A stretch of DNA of 53,602 nucleotides from CAZSAT01 sp964604675 (lineage in GTDB: Bacteria > Myxococcota_A > UBA796 > CAJQPC01), in the NCBI GenBank assembly GCA_964604675.1, contig CAZSAT010000042.1, positions 1-53,602 of the forward strand, given 5' to 3'. Shown here in pieces: positions 9,558 through 20,800 of the stretch. The notes beneath the pieces are model-generated. The model was given only the letters and a program-made list of their open reading frames with translations. It was not told where the DNA came from and ran no database searches. Position numbers and translations under genes: made by a program. Position 1 is the stretch's first letter. Every line of letters starts with the position of its first letter.

Positions 9558-10871
9558 ATGGACGTAGCACAGGCCGCACAGCGACGCAGTGATCCAGCGC
9601 CTGCCCGTCGTGCTGCGACCGAGAGGCAGCGCGACGGGCTCAGCGTGGTCGGGCTCTTCGCCGGTATCGGCGGCCTTGAACTCGGTCTGGAGCGGGCCGG
9701 GCATCGAACCGAGCTCCTTTGCGAGCTCATGCCTGATGCTCGCGCGGTGCTGGAGGCTGCGAGGGAGCGCCGAACTGAACCAGCGTTCCCACACGCGAAG
9801 TTCGAAGTCGATGTCACCTCGCGTGCCCTCGAGAACGCTCTGCCCGGGAGGTTCGACCTCCTCGCGGCCGGCTTCCCCTGCCAGGACTTGAGCCCCGCCG
9901 GGTCCACTGCCGGCATCAACGGCAGCCAGTCGGGCTTGATCGGTCATGTCTTCGAACTCCTGAAGCGACGTCGTCCTGCCGCCCGGCCAACCTGGGTCGT
10001 CCTCGAGAACGTCTGGAACATGCGCCACCTCGATGAGGGGAAGGCCATGAAGGTCGTCCTCTCCGCTCTCACCGGGCTGGGCTACTCATGGGCGTACAGA
10101 GAGGTCGACTCCCTCGCTTTTGGACTCCCGCAGCGACGAAAGCGACTGTTCATCGTCGCTTGCCTCCAAGGAGCGGGAGACCCCCGCCGCGTCCTTCTTG
10201 AAGGCGATGTGCCTGCCTTCAAGCACGTCAAGGAGCCGGCCTGGCTCGGCGGCAAGGCGTGCGCGTTCTCGTGGACCGAAGGGAACCGGGGAGTCGGCTG
10301 GGCGGTCGACTCCGTCCCGACCTTGAAGGTGGGATCGGGATTGGACATCCCCTCGCCGCCCGCGATCATCCTGCCGCCCGACGGCCGGATCGTCGTGCCG
10401 ACGATCCGCGATGTCGAGCGCCTGCAGGGCTTCCCCCGTGGATGGACGGAGCCAGCGGCAGAGGTCGACCCTCGAAACGGGAGGTCCCGCTGGCGACTCG
10501 TCGGCAACGCTGTTTCGGTACCGGTTGCGGAGTGGATCGGCCGACGTCTCGCCGAGGCGCATCGTCCTCTGCCGCTTCCTGAGGGCACGACCCTGGACGC
10601 TGAATCGAAGTGGCCTCCAGCGGCTTGGCAGATCCCCGGCGGTCCCCGCCACGCCGCAGACCTCGGGACCTGGCCTCTGGCAGCGCCCCGAACTCCCCTT
10701 CTCGAGTTGCTCGACGAAGAGCCGGCAGTGCGTGCTCTGCTCTCCAGCAAGGCCGCCTCGGGTTTCCTGCGGCGCTTCCAGGCCAGCAACCTCTTCAAGC
10801 GCGCGCCCGAGCACCGAGCCGCGCTCCTCCGAGTCCTCCGCGAGCATGTCGATCGCCCCGCTCCAGTCTGA
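9558..10871 (+). CDS. DNA (cytosine-5) methyltransferase of the defence operon
   Basis: 437 aa, ATG after AGGGGAC. The conserved motifs of C5-cytosine methyltransferases appear in order: I FAGIGGLELGLERAG, IV AAGFPCQDLSPAGS with the catalytic Cys near residue 113, VI VVLENVWNM, VIII FGLPQRRKRLFIV, IX VERLQGFP and X GNAVSVPVAEW. A roughly 100-residue tail follows motif X. It probably modifies host DNA to mark self for the downstream system, the DruM role in type II Druantia, and Vsr repairs the resulting deamination. The stop lies 26 bases inside the next gene. The recognition sequence cannot be read from the protein. Confidence 0.93.
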   Translation: MDVAQAAQRRSDPAPARRAATERQRDGLSVVGLFAGIGGLELGLERAGHRTELLCELMPDARAVLEAARERRTEPAFPHAKFEVDVTSRALENALPGRFDLLAAGFPCQDLSPAGSTAGINGSQSGLIGHVFELLKRRRPAARPTWVVLENVWNMRHLDEGKAMKVVLSALTGLGYSWAYREVDSLAFGLPQRRKRLFIVACLQGAGDPRRVLLEGDVPAFKHVKEPAWLGGKACAFSWTEGNRGVGWAVDSVPTLKVGSGLDIPSPPAIILPPDGRIVVPTIRDVERLQGFPRGWTEPAAEVDPRNGRSRWRLVGNAVSVPVAEWIGRRLAEAHRPLPLPEGTTLDAESKWPPAAWQIPGGPRHAADLGTWPLAAPRTPLLELLDEEPAVRALLSSKAASGFLRRFQASNLFKRAPEHRAALLRVLREHVDRPAPV

Positions 10872-13800
10872 CGATGCCTGGTCGGTCCTTTGGAGCGGCC
10901 TGGTCGAACGTATCGAGGCCATCGACCTGACGAGTCGGAGTGCGACCAAATTCCATTCGCTGGCGACCTGGTTGGCCCACGAGTGGAACCTCAAGGCGGG
11001 CGAGGTCGTCTGCAAGTACGTCCAGCATTCCAAGAACCGCTGGAATCGACTGCGCGAGGCCCTCCGCCGCAGGCCCTCCGCGATCCTGCTCCTATTCGAG
11101 GGCGACGGATTCGGCGAGATGGCGCGTCATTTGGCCGAAGGTGCCGCAGCATGCCCCGAGCTGCGCTTCGTGGTGGTGCTCACCCGAGCTCGGCAGGATT
11201 CCTGGCAGCTCGGCGGGCTCTTCGTGGAGAAGCTGGCCCTCCTTCCCGGATCGCTCACGACGGCCGGAGTGTCGGTCTCAGTCCAGAGCTTCGAGAGGAG
11301 GAAGGGAGTGCGTCTCACGATGCCTACCGGTGCCGCGTCCCCCAGTGCTGCGAAGGCGCTGCGCGAGGCCCTCGAAGGGCTCGGTGTCGCTTCGGGAGAT
11401 CCCAATAGTCCCTTCAGGTCGGTAGCCACCGACGCGCTGGCTTCGCTCGCGGGCCTCCCCACGACTCGAATCGCGTTCAAGACGATCCCCACGACGAAGA
11501 ACCTCGGGAACCGACTCGGCGAGGCGCTTGCGCGGGGGCCGGCCGCTCTCGGCGTCATCTGCCCCGAGGGACTCGGCGACCGCGTCCTCGAGGAGAGAGA
11601 GCGCTGGCGGGGGGCCGCCGACACCACGTTCATCCTCGTTCTCTGCGGCGAAGAGACGAGCTACCGAGTCGAGGGACCGGTTCCGGCCCTCGTGGAGCGT
11701 CTCCGTGAGGCACTTCGGCCGCCCCGAGGTCGAGACGATGCAGCGGCGTTGATCTCCAGACCCACCGGCGATCCAATCACGGCGCAGCCCCCAGTTCCCA
11801 CCAAGTTCTGGCGCAAGTGGTCCTATGCCGACTGGAACGAACGCCTCGTCGAGTACTGCCTGGGCGAAAGCGCTGCGGGAGCTGGTCCGGTGGAGAGGCT
11901 GGCCGCCACCCCGGAGGAGCTGCTTCTCCTGGCGAATGCGAGCGTCGAGGACCTTGACCAGGTCGTCCAGGCATTCGTCGACGCCTGTACGCGCAATGTT
12001 CCTCTCGGGACCTCGTTCTGCGGGTTCTGTGGGGACTACAAAGGCCGTGCCCCGAGGTCCTCCAACCCGTGGAGGACAGCATCCGTCGAGCCCCCCCACT
12101 TCTTCGCGATGCTGTGGTTTACCTGCTTGGTCGCATACGGCCACCCGGACGCCGCCGGTGGCTTCTACGAGCGTTTGTGGAGGCTGGTGGGCAACAAGGA
12201 CCACATCAAGTGTCTCCCAGAGCTCTGGCGCGATGTGCGGGACTGGACCTTCCGCGCACGAGCGACCCATCGCCCGATTCGCGAGCTCGTGCTCCCTCCA
12301 CTCGATGACTACCGGACGACCATCGGCTTCTCCCACTTCCTCGCGTTTCCCCACCAGCATGATCGGCGCCTGATCGCTCGGGTCCTGGTCGAGGCAGACT
12401 TGGTGGGCTTCGAGCCCCCGATCACCCCCGTTATCGCTGCGCTTCAGGCGGAGCGGGACCGCTTCAGTCGTCTCTTCCGCGAGGATCTCGACAACTTCGT
12501 CGAGCGGTTCGTCGCCGGAAGGCGCGATCCTCGCGAGAGCGCCTTCTGGCGGGCCATCCGGCAGGAAGCTCTCGAGCCGTCCTACAGCCCGGGCTCTCGC
12601 CGAGCCCGACGCGGACTCACGACCGTCCTGGCGGTCTTCAATGACGAAGGCCTCATCCCGCTTCTAGGTTGTTCAGTCGAATGGTCCCCCCCGGCAGGCT
12701 ATCGCGTCGGTCGTTTGGACAACGCCATCGGCAACTACGAGCACTACGCGGAGGCGGAGGTCGGCGGGCTGGACGGTGTGCTGGACGTGATGTTCAGCTC
12801 ACTGGCCCTCCTCGGACCCGGTCCCAGGGCTCTGATCAACCAAGGTGTCCTCGTCTTTCAGGAGGACCAGTCCAACGAGTTCTATCTTGCGACAGGGCAT
12901 GACATCAGCGGAGCCGACGTAGCGCTCGTACGGCACGATCTGGTCCAGGGGTTCATCGACGCCTTCGGCGGTGAGCGGGAGGCATCGCGAGTCGATGGGT
13001 GGACCGAGGTCACGGGGTGCAGCGTGCGCCCGCTGGACGATCTGCCCGAGTCGTTGTCCAGGGCGGTCCAACTCCAGCGCACCATGAACCCGCCGACCCT
13101 TCGCTTGGTGGGAGGCATCAAGGTCCCTGGTGGTTTCCTTGGCTTCGATGGGTTCCTTCCGCGGGTTCGGGCGCCAGGCGTCGAGGACGTCAAGGTGAGG
13201 CTGTCCAGCGAGGTCGAGCTTCACTGTTCTCAACGAGCTGATGGCGACTGGACGCTACCCGGCGAAGCCACAAGGGAACTCCCCACCCGCCTCAAAGTCG
13301 TCGCGAAGTGGCCACTCGGAGAAGGAAGGAGTCGCGAGAGTGAACGGTCCGTCAATCTCCGCCGCGCTGCGGTAGACGACAACTACCGGGCGCTCGTCGG
13401 TAGACGCTACTTCCTCGAGAGCTGTTGCCCCGGCCAGAAGTCCATCGAGGCCGGCAGTCCGATTCCGTCGGGCATCACGACCGCCGATCCAGTCGGTAGC
13501 TACGACCTCCTCGGGTGCGAACCCTCAGCTCGGTTCCTTGGCCCTGGCTTCGGCGAGATGTCGCTCGCACCCCGTGAGGGGTTCGACTGGCTCGTAGTGG
13601 GGCACAAGGGACGGCCGGAGCTCCTCGTCTTCGTCGGGGACGTCAACCAGCCGGTGCCCCCGGCCAACCGTCGATCACCATCGGCCGGAGACCGAAGGCA
13701 TTGGAAGGCCGCGTTCACCAAGGCGAAGTGCGTCCGGGTCCGTGGACCGGATGGCACTTACCGCGAGATAGACGGATTTCCCCAGGTGGCCGAGGCGCTC

Positions 13801-14862
13801 CGCCGCCTCTCCAGGCACAACCCGCCAGTGGAGGCGGAGACTTGTGCGGAGACCAGACTGGACACGCTCTCGATGAGTCCCCCTCATCGAGCGCAGCCCG
13901 CTGAACTGACGCTCTCACTCGTCGATGCACTCGCGGCCCTTTCGACCGGCCGAGGGGGACTCAGGTACCGGACTGTCCAGCAACTCTTTGCCGAGATGAC
14001 TGGGCAAACGGACTACCTACTCCACCATGAGCTGATCCGAAGCCTGTGCGAGGCGGGAGCGCTGGACCTGGTTCGTGATCAGGCCTACAGCTCGACCCGG
14101 CTGGTGGCTCGGCGCCCTCGCTTCGTCGCAGTACGACGGGGCCCGGCGGTTGAAGCCTCCCTTATCGGTCTGTCCATGCAGAGTCGAGTGGCTCAGGTGC
14201 GGCTAGCAGCCGAAGCTCGCGGGCTGGAAATGCAGGAGGTGGAGGCGGGCTGCCCCTGGCAACCGACGATCCTGCGCGTGCGTGCCTCCGAGTCAGCTCT
14301 GGCCGAAGTTCAAGCGACAACCGGCCTCGAACCCACCGAGTGGCTCGCCTGGGGCGAAGCAGGTCAGGTCCCTCATCACCTCCATGCCGAAGTCGAGCGT
14401 CAGGAACTCTGGACCGACGTTCCGCCAGAGGGCTTCGTGACAGCGAAGCACTGGCGTTGGAACAGTGCCGAGTTCCGCCGTGGATCCGCACCGGTTGACG
14501 AGGCCGTCCGGGTTGAGCAGCGAGTACACCGCACGAGCTGCTCGATCTACGTGGTCCTGGTCGACGAGGAACCGGCTTTGTGGACCTACATCCGGAACTG
14601 GGCCCTCCTCTATGCATACTCGACCGCCGGCAAGGCGCCGTTCGCGCTTGACCGGCAAGGTTGGGTCTCGATGACTGGCCGATCCCCGGTGCACCTGCCG
14701 TTGCCGCTCGGGCGCCTCTGTACAGTACTCGGCGAGGGTGCTCCGGGACCAACGCTCGACGTTCGCACAAAGCGGGTGGAGGGCTACTGCTATCCCTTCG
14801 GTCGAAGGGTTACGGAGCTCGTGAGCAGGGTGATCCCCGCGTCCTGGATGGTCAAGGGGTAG
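10846..14862 (+). CDS. Large unknown protein of the Druantia-like operon, 1338 aa
   Basis: I do not recognise a domain with confidence. ATG at 10846 lies within the end of the methyltransferase gene and gives the shortest sensible overlap. Around residue 390 is a CGFCGD motif, and near 960 and 1030 come hydrophobic stretches such as YDLLGCEPSARFLGP and LLVFVGD. No Walker motif, membrane segment or repeat is seen. The C-terminal third (about 1040-1338) is richer in helix-forming residues. Large unknown proteins (DruF, DruG) sit with the methyltransferase and DruE in type II Druantia, so the position suggests an equivalent, but homology was not tested. The next gene follows after 8 bases. Codon third positions are more mixed than in the replication operon, suggesting separate acquisition. 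Confidence 0.85.
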   Translation: MSIAPLQSDDAWSVLWSGLVERIEAIDLTSRSATKFHSLATWLAHEWNLKAGEVVCKYVQHSKNRWNRLREALRRRPSAILLLFEGDGFGEMARHLAEGAAACPELRFVVVLTRARQDSWQLGGLFVEKLALLPGSLTTAGVSVSVQSFERRKGVRLTMPTGAASPSAAKALREALEGLGVASGDPNSPFRSVATDALASLAGLPTTRIAFKTIPTTKNLGNRLGEALARGPAALGVICPEGLGDRVLEERERWRGAADTTFILVLCGEETSYRVEGPVPALVERLREALRPPRGRDDAAALISRPTGDPITAQPPVPTKFWRKWSYADWNERLVEYCLGESAAGAGPVERLAATPEELLLLANASVEDLDQVVQAFVDACTRNVPLGTSFCGFCGDYKGRAPRSSNPWRTASVEPPHFFAMLWFTCLVAYGHPDAAGGFYERLWRLVGNKDHIKCLPELWRDVRDWTFRARATHRPIRELVLPPLDDYRTTIGFSHFLAFPHQHDRRLIARVLVEADLVGFEPPITPVIAALQAERDRFSRLFREDLDNFVERFVAGRRDPRESAFWRAIRQEALEPSYSPGSRRARRGLTTVLAVFNDEGLIPLLGCSVEWSPPAGYRVGRLDNAIGNYEHYAEAEVGGLDGVLDVMFSSLALLGPGPRALINQGVLVFQEDQSNEFYLATGHDISGADVALVRHDLVQGFIDAFGGEREASRVDGWTEVTGCSVRPLDDLPESLSRAVQLQRTMNPPTLRLVGGIKVPGGFLGFDGFLPRVRAPGVEDVKVRLSSEVELHCSQRADGDWTLPGEATRELPTRLKVVAKWPLGEGRSRESERSVNLRRAAVDDNYRALVGRRYFLESCCPGQKSIEAGSPIPSGITTADPVGSYDLLGCEPSARFLGPGFGEMSLAPREGFDWLVVGHKGRPELLVFVGDVNQPVPPANRRSPSAGDRRHWKAAFTKAKCVRVRGPDGTYREIDGFPQVAEALRRLSRHNPPVEAETCAETRLDTLSMSPPHRAQPAELTLSLVDALAALSTGRGGLRYRTVQQLFAEMTGQTDYLLHHELIRSLCEAGALDLVRDQAYSSTRLVARRPRFVAVRRGPAVEASLIGLSMQSRVAQVRLAAEARGLEMQEVEAGCPWQPTILRVRASESALAEVQATTGLEPTEWLAWGEAGQVPHHLHAEVERQELWTDVPPEGFVTAKHWRWNSAEFRRGSAPVDEAVRVEQRVHRTSCSIYVVLVDEEPALWTYIRNWALLYAYSTAGKAPFALDRQGWVSMTGRSPVHLPLPLGRLCTVLGEGAPGPTLDVRTKRVEGYCYPFGRRVTELVSRVIPASWMVKG

Positions 14863-14870
14863 GAGAACCG

Positions 14871-17800
14871 ATGCAGGATCCGATCGGAGCGTTCGAGCGA
14901 ATTCGAGAGCTCTACTTGAGCTACCTCGACACCGCCTTTCGCCTCGGCGACGAGAGTGTCGCTGAGGAGCGACGGCTGTTACTCCGGAGTCCTGGGAAGC
15001 TCTGCACGGAGCCGCTGGTGGAGCCGATCCCGAGGTACGAGGCCGCCGCCGTCGGCTTCGAGGAGATGCTCGCCGAGAGTGGCGCCGCCGCCGTCCTCGG
15101 GACCATGTCCGATGCTGCGCGGCGCTCGTTCGTTGAGCTAGCCCTTGCCGGTCTGTTCCCCTCCCGAGCTCGAACCGCCGATGACGGTGAATGGCCGCTG
15201 ACCCGTGTGCCGAGGTTCAAGCCCTACTCCCACCAAGTGGACATGCTCCGGCGTGGGCTTCGACCCACTACGCCCGGTGTCGTCACGTCGGGAACCGGCT
15301 CCGGCAAGACCGAGTCGTTCTTGCTACCGCTCCTGGCCCGCATCACGGCAGAGGCGGTGACCTGGCCCGAGCCCGATCCAGCCTTCCTTGGACGCCGCTG
15401 GTGGCACGCTCCCGACGGATCCGCGTATACGCGGACGAAGAAGGACGGCAAGGTCGTCGTCAGCTTCTCAGCCATCCCCAAGAACGCGAAGGAAGCGTCG
15501 GCGATCGGTGAACCTGACCGCGATCCTGCGACGTTCCGCCCTACGAAGACCCACGCGACGCGGACTCCGTTCCAGTCACATCGAGAGGGTGAGCGCGTCG
15601 AGCGGCCTGCAGCCGTACGAGCCCTGGTCCTCTATCCGATGAACGCCCTTGTCGAGGACCAACTCGTCCGACTGCGCAAAGCTCTCGACTCCTTCGAGGC
15701 CAGGGCCGTAATGGACAGGGCTTTCGGCGGGAACAGGATCTTCTTCGGTCGGTACACCGGGGCGACCCCTGTCACGGGCCATGAACTCCACCCAGGTCTC
15801 CGGCGTCTCCTAGAGTCGCCCGCCAAAGCCCTCAAGGGTCTGCCTCCTGTCTGCTTCCCCGAGCACAAGAAGGCGGATGACAACGGACTCGTACAGCTCG
15901 AGGATCTGCGGGCCGCGGAGCTGCAGCGCCGCCAGCGCAAGTTGACGGAACTCTTCGACTACATGGTCGATGCGGAGGAGGGGCAACGACAGGCGAGGCT
16001 CCACGCCATCGAGCGCGGCTCGCTTTCGGTGCTGGCGGACTCCATCGCTCCCCAGGAGGACGCGGCGTTCATCAACGCGAGCGACTTCGTCGGCTTGGCA
16101 GCCGATGCCGGGCTGTTCAGCGAGGACACGCTTGCCAAGGAGTTCGTGGCCCACGTAGGCCGAGAGTGGACCGAAGCCGAGAGAGCCGAACTCAGCTCGC
16201 AGTTCATCACCGAGTCGATCGACACGGGGACCGCCGCGAGTAGTGAGGGTGACGACGCGCCGTTCCTGTTTCCCTCGGTGGACGGCGCCGAGCAGGTGTC
16301 CCGCTGGGACATGCACCGGCACCCGCCCGACATCCTGATCACCAACGTCAGCATGTTGAGCGCAATGCTGAACCGTGAGGTCGACTCCCCGATCTTGGAG
16401 AAGACCCGGGCCTGGCTCAAGCGTGATGACGCCTACTTCTACGTCGTGCTCGACGAACTCCACCTCCAGCGTGGGGCAGCCGGTACCGAGGTCGCGTACC
16501 TCCTCCGGCTGCTGTTCCACCGTCTCGGCCTGACAGCTCCAGAACAACGGCGGAAGCTCCGCGTACTCGCCTCGAGCGCCTCCCTGCCGGCCAACCCGGA
16601 CGACGAGGCGGCGAAGAGCGCCTCGTTCCTCTGGGACATGTTCGGACGATTCGGAATCGACCCGGAGCTCGCTGAGGAGGACGCAAAGCAAGCCTGGCTC
16701 GAGGCCATCGTCCCTGGTCATGAAGTGCCGGGGCGATATGGATCTGACGGGCCCTCGGGCCACGTCGACGCTGGCCCTCTCCTGGCAATGCTTCGTGCGG
16801 GAGTCGAGGTCGAGGAGGCGGATCCTGACCTTCCACTCGCGAAGCCGGCGTTCATTCCGTCGCCGAACCGACCCGACTCTCCGACGCTCTGGACTGGAGT
16901 GGCCCAGGCGCTTGGGCTTGATAGCGGGGTCAGTGGACCGGACCACACGAGCGTGGTGCGTCGCTGTGTCCAGGAGGCAGCAGACCGGCTCCTGTGGGCC
17001 TGCTGGGAGGAAGACCCGCACGACCCGTCCCAGGGCCGTACGCGTGCAACCCCGGTGGCAGAGTTGTGTCGAAGGATCTTCGGCGGTGAGTCAGCCAGCT
17101 GGAGCCCTCAAGAGCAACAGGCAGCTGTTCGCGCTCTCCTGTTCATCCGCGGCGCCGGCGATGGGCTGGTGTCGTACCTTGGCAGATGGGACGTCCCGCC
17201 CCCGTCATTCCGCGTCCATACGTTCTTCCGCAGCATCGAGGGGCTATACGCGCCAGTGTGGCGGGGAGCCGGATCGCCCAAGACTAGGGCGATCCGCGAG
17301 TCGGAGATCGGCGTGCTGTCGATCGAGCGCGAGCCAAAGGTGGAGGTCCAGACCGAGGCTGGTCCTCGCTCGCTCCGACTGTTCGAGCTCGTGTACTGCG
17401 AGTGCTGCGGGGAGGTGATGGTCGGTGGATTGAACGCTGATCTCGGGGGGCGGCGCTCTGGCTATCTTGCGGAGTTGCTCCCGCACGAGCCCCACCTCGA
17501 TGGGCTACCGGACAAGAGCGCGTCCCAGCGATTCGAGGAGCTGTCGTGGGAGCAGTACGGGCTGTTCTGGCCCAGGTTCGTCACCGACGACGAACTTCAG
17601 GTCCACAGCGACGACAAGGGCACCTGGATCCCCGCAGCACTGGAGCGGGCGACTGGCGGAATCGTGAGGGTCAAGACGGGCTCGGGACCGGGAACCGGGG
17701 TTCGCATCGACGATGCCCAGGACAACGACAGGCTGGTGGTCGGACGCTTCTACGATCGCGGGAAGACCGTCGATCGGCACAAGCGCGGTCCCCGGCATCC

Positions 17801-20800
17801 GGGGACGAACGTCCCGTATTCCTGCCCCAAGTGCGGGACGTCCTACTCCAGGCGAACCGCGGCGTTCAGGCTGTCCCCGATTCGGAACTTCAGAGCCGGC
17901 TTCGGCAAGACGACCCAGCTGCTGGCAACAGAGCTGTTCGATGCCCAGAGACTCGCCAACGACGCCGAGCCGGCCAAGCTCGTGTCGTTCTCAGACAGCC
18001 GCCAGGACGCGGCGAAGGGGGCGCTGTCGATCGAGCGCAACCACCACCAGGACATCCGGCGGGAGTTGCTCGTGCTCTGCCTACGCAGAGTGCTGGCGCG
18101 ACGAAGATCCGCTGAGGAGGTCCGAGAGCAACTGGATCGCGTGACTGCCCAGCTGATGGAAGCCGTCTCCAAGGATGGACCCATCACCCAACTCGCTCAA
18201 GCGAGGGATTCCCTCAAACGGGAGCTCGTCGAGGCCGGTGAGACTTCGGTCGCTCTTGACGAGATCCTCGAGGAGCCCACGACGGATGCGCTCGGCGGAA
18301 CCGAGCGAGGTGTTCTCTCCTTCATCGCCGAACATGTTCTCAAGGGGGTTCACCCCTACGACGACGCCGGTCAAGTCCGGCCACGAGGGATCCAGGACGG
18401 CACCGATCGGTACTTCGACTGGACGCATCTCTTCGAGATCCAGGACGGGTCGGTCCACTGGCGTGATGACGTCCTGTTCCAGAGTGCGTTGCAGTCAGCT
18501 CGCCAGAACGTCGTGTCCGCGGTCCACCGAGCGTTGACTGAGGTGGTGTTCAGCAAGACGTACTTCTCGCTCGAAGAAGCGGGCCAGGGGTTCGTCACCG
18601 TGGCGGTCAAGGACCTGCCGGAGGGATCGAGAACGCCGGAACGCGTCCACCAGCTCTCGGGCGTGCTGCGAGTCCTCGCCGACAGCTACCGATACTGGCC
18701 GAGCCCGTATCGCGATGACGCGGACGACTACTTCAAGGCCTGGAAGACCTGGGGACAGGCCAACACCCGCCTTCAGGAGTACGCGCGGAGGTCCTGGCCG
18801 GCAGACCACGAGTCTGAGCTCGAACGGGCGTTGGCCGAGCTGGGTAGATGCCAGCACGCCCACGGCACGATCAGCGTTCCGCGGATCCGGTTTGAGCTCG
18901 TCGATGCCGAGTCCAAGTTCCTGCGTTGCTCCAAGTGCCAACGCGTGCACCTCCACCCGGGGACGGGCATCTGCACCCGCTGTTTCGAGTCTCTAGCTTC
19001 GGCTGCGAAGGGCTCGGTGCGACAGCTCCACATGAGGAGCTTCCTCGCGCGCAGAGTCGCTCGCACCCTGGAGCAGGCTGGGCCGGACCTCGCTGCGCGT
19101 GGCTCCTATCGGCTTCACTGCGAGGAACTGACCGGGCAGACGCAGAACCCGGCAGTCCGCCAGCGGGAGTTCAAAGGCATCTTCGTTCCGAACTGGGTAG
19201 AGGTCGATCAAGATGCCGATGACGGCACGACGGAAAGACTCCTCCGCGGCGTCGAGAAGACGTTCCGTGCAAAGGCGGAGATCGACCTGCTGACCGTGAC
19301 GACGACTATGGAGGTCGGCATCGACATCGGGCCGCTCCAGGTCGTCTTGCAGGCGAACATGCCACCTCAGCGCTTCAACTACCAGCAGCGGGTTGGGCGT
19401 GCCGGACGCCGCGGGCAAGCCTTCTCGATGGCCCTGACCATCTGCCGCACTCGGAGCCACGACCTCTACTACTTCCATCACCCGAAGCGCATGACCGGCG
19501 ATATTCCCCCGACGCCGTTCCTCACGAAGGGTATGGACGACATCGCGCGGCGCTTCCTCCTCAAGGGGTGGCTCTCGGAGGCCTTCGGAGGCCTCCGAGA
19601 CCAGATCCGTGAAGACGGCGGACTCTTCCCGGGCGACCTTATGTCGCCCCCCGACATCCATGGAGAGTTCCTCCCCTCGAGCTTCTATCCCAAGTCCCCG
19701 GACGGGGTCGACTGGGCAGGGCGGGCGCAGTCTGCGATGACGGAGACGATGGGGGAGGCGGCCGAGCTCGCTGCTGTTCTCGTCGAAGGAACAACCCTCG
19801 ACCTGGGCGACACCCTCGATTCCGTAGCGGTGAGGGAGAGGGTGACCGCCTTGGTCTCCGAGCTGCGCGAAGCGGGGTTGGCCCATACGCTCGCCGAACG
19901 CGGGTACCTGCCGATGTACGGCATGCCGACCCGGGTTCGCGAGCTCTACCTGCGGCTGGGGAGGAACAAGGGGCAGTTCGAGTGGAGCACCGTCGGGAGG
20001 GACCTCGATCTCGCCATCTACGAGTTTGCCCCTGGCTCGTCGGTTGTGATCGACAAGAAGGAGCATCTCGCTGTAGGGATGACCCCAGATCTTGCGCCTC
20101 CGCTTCCCGGTCGGCGCGATCGGCCCCATCAGGTCCTGCCGACCTTCCAGAACGCGCCCTTTGGCCAGGCGGTCTGGATGCTCGAGTGTGGACACTGTCA
20201 CGCCTGGATGGAGAGCCTGAAGGCTCCCGACGAGGCGTTCGAGGTCGAGTGCCCGTCGTGCACCCGAATCCTCTCACCCGAACGTGGACACCTCTGCTGG
20301 GTGCCGAACGCGTTCCGCACCAACTTCCGGCCCCGGACCAGACAAGAAGACGCCGACTCCGGGGTCCGCCATCGCTCGATCCAGGCGGAGGGGAAGGCGC
20401 TCGACTTCGAGCCGCTCACGGCGGCGCTGCGACCGGGAGCCCAGTTGAAGGTCGAGCTCGCCTTCGATCCGACCAGTCGGACCTATCGCCTGAACAGGGG
20501 GCCCGAGCATGACGACGGGAGTATGGGCTTCGACGTCCGTACGGGGTCGCAGCGCCTCCCTCTCGCCTGGCGAACGCTCGAACTTCCCGAGCAGGCCATC
20601 TCGGCCCGTCCCCGGCTGGAGCGCACGGTAAGGCAGTTCGACGCCTCCAGCGACATCGAGCGCGTTTGGCTCGCAGCACCCAAGACGACGGACTCGATGT
20701 TCCTCCGACCTACGGCGAATCCGCGCGGACTGAGCCTGCACCGATTGCCGAGCCGGTCGGACGACTCGGACCCGCCCCTTGGGACGGTTCGATGGCTTGG

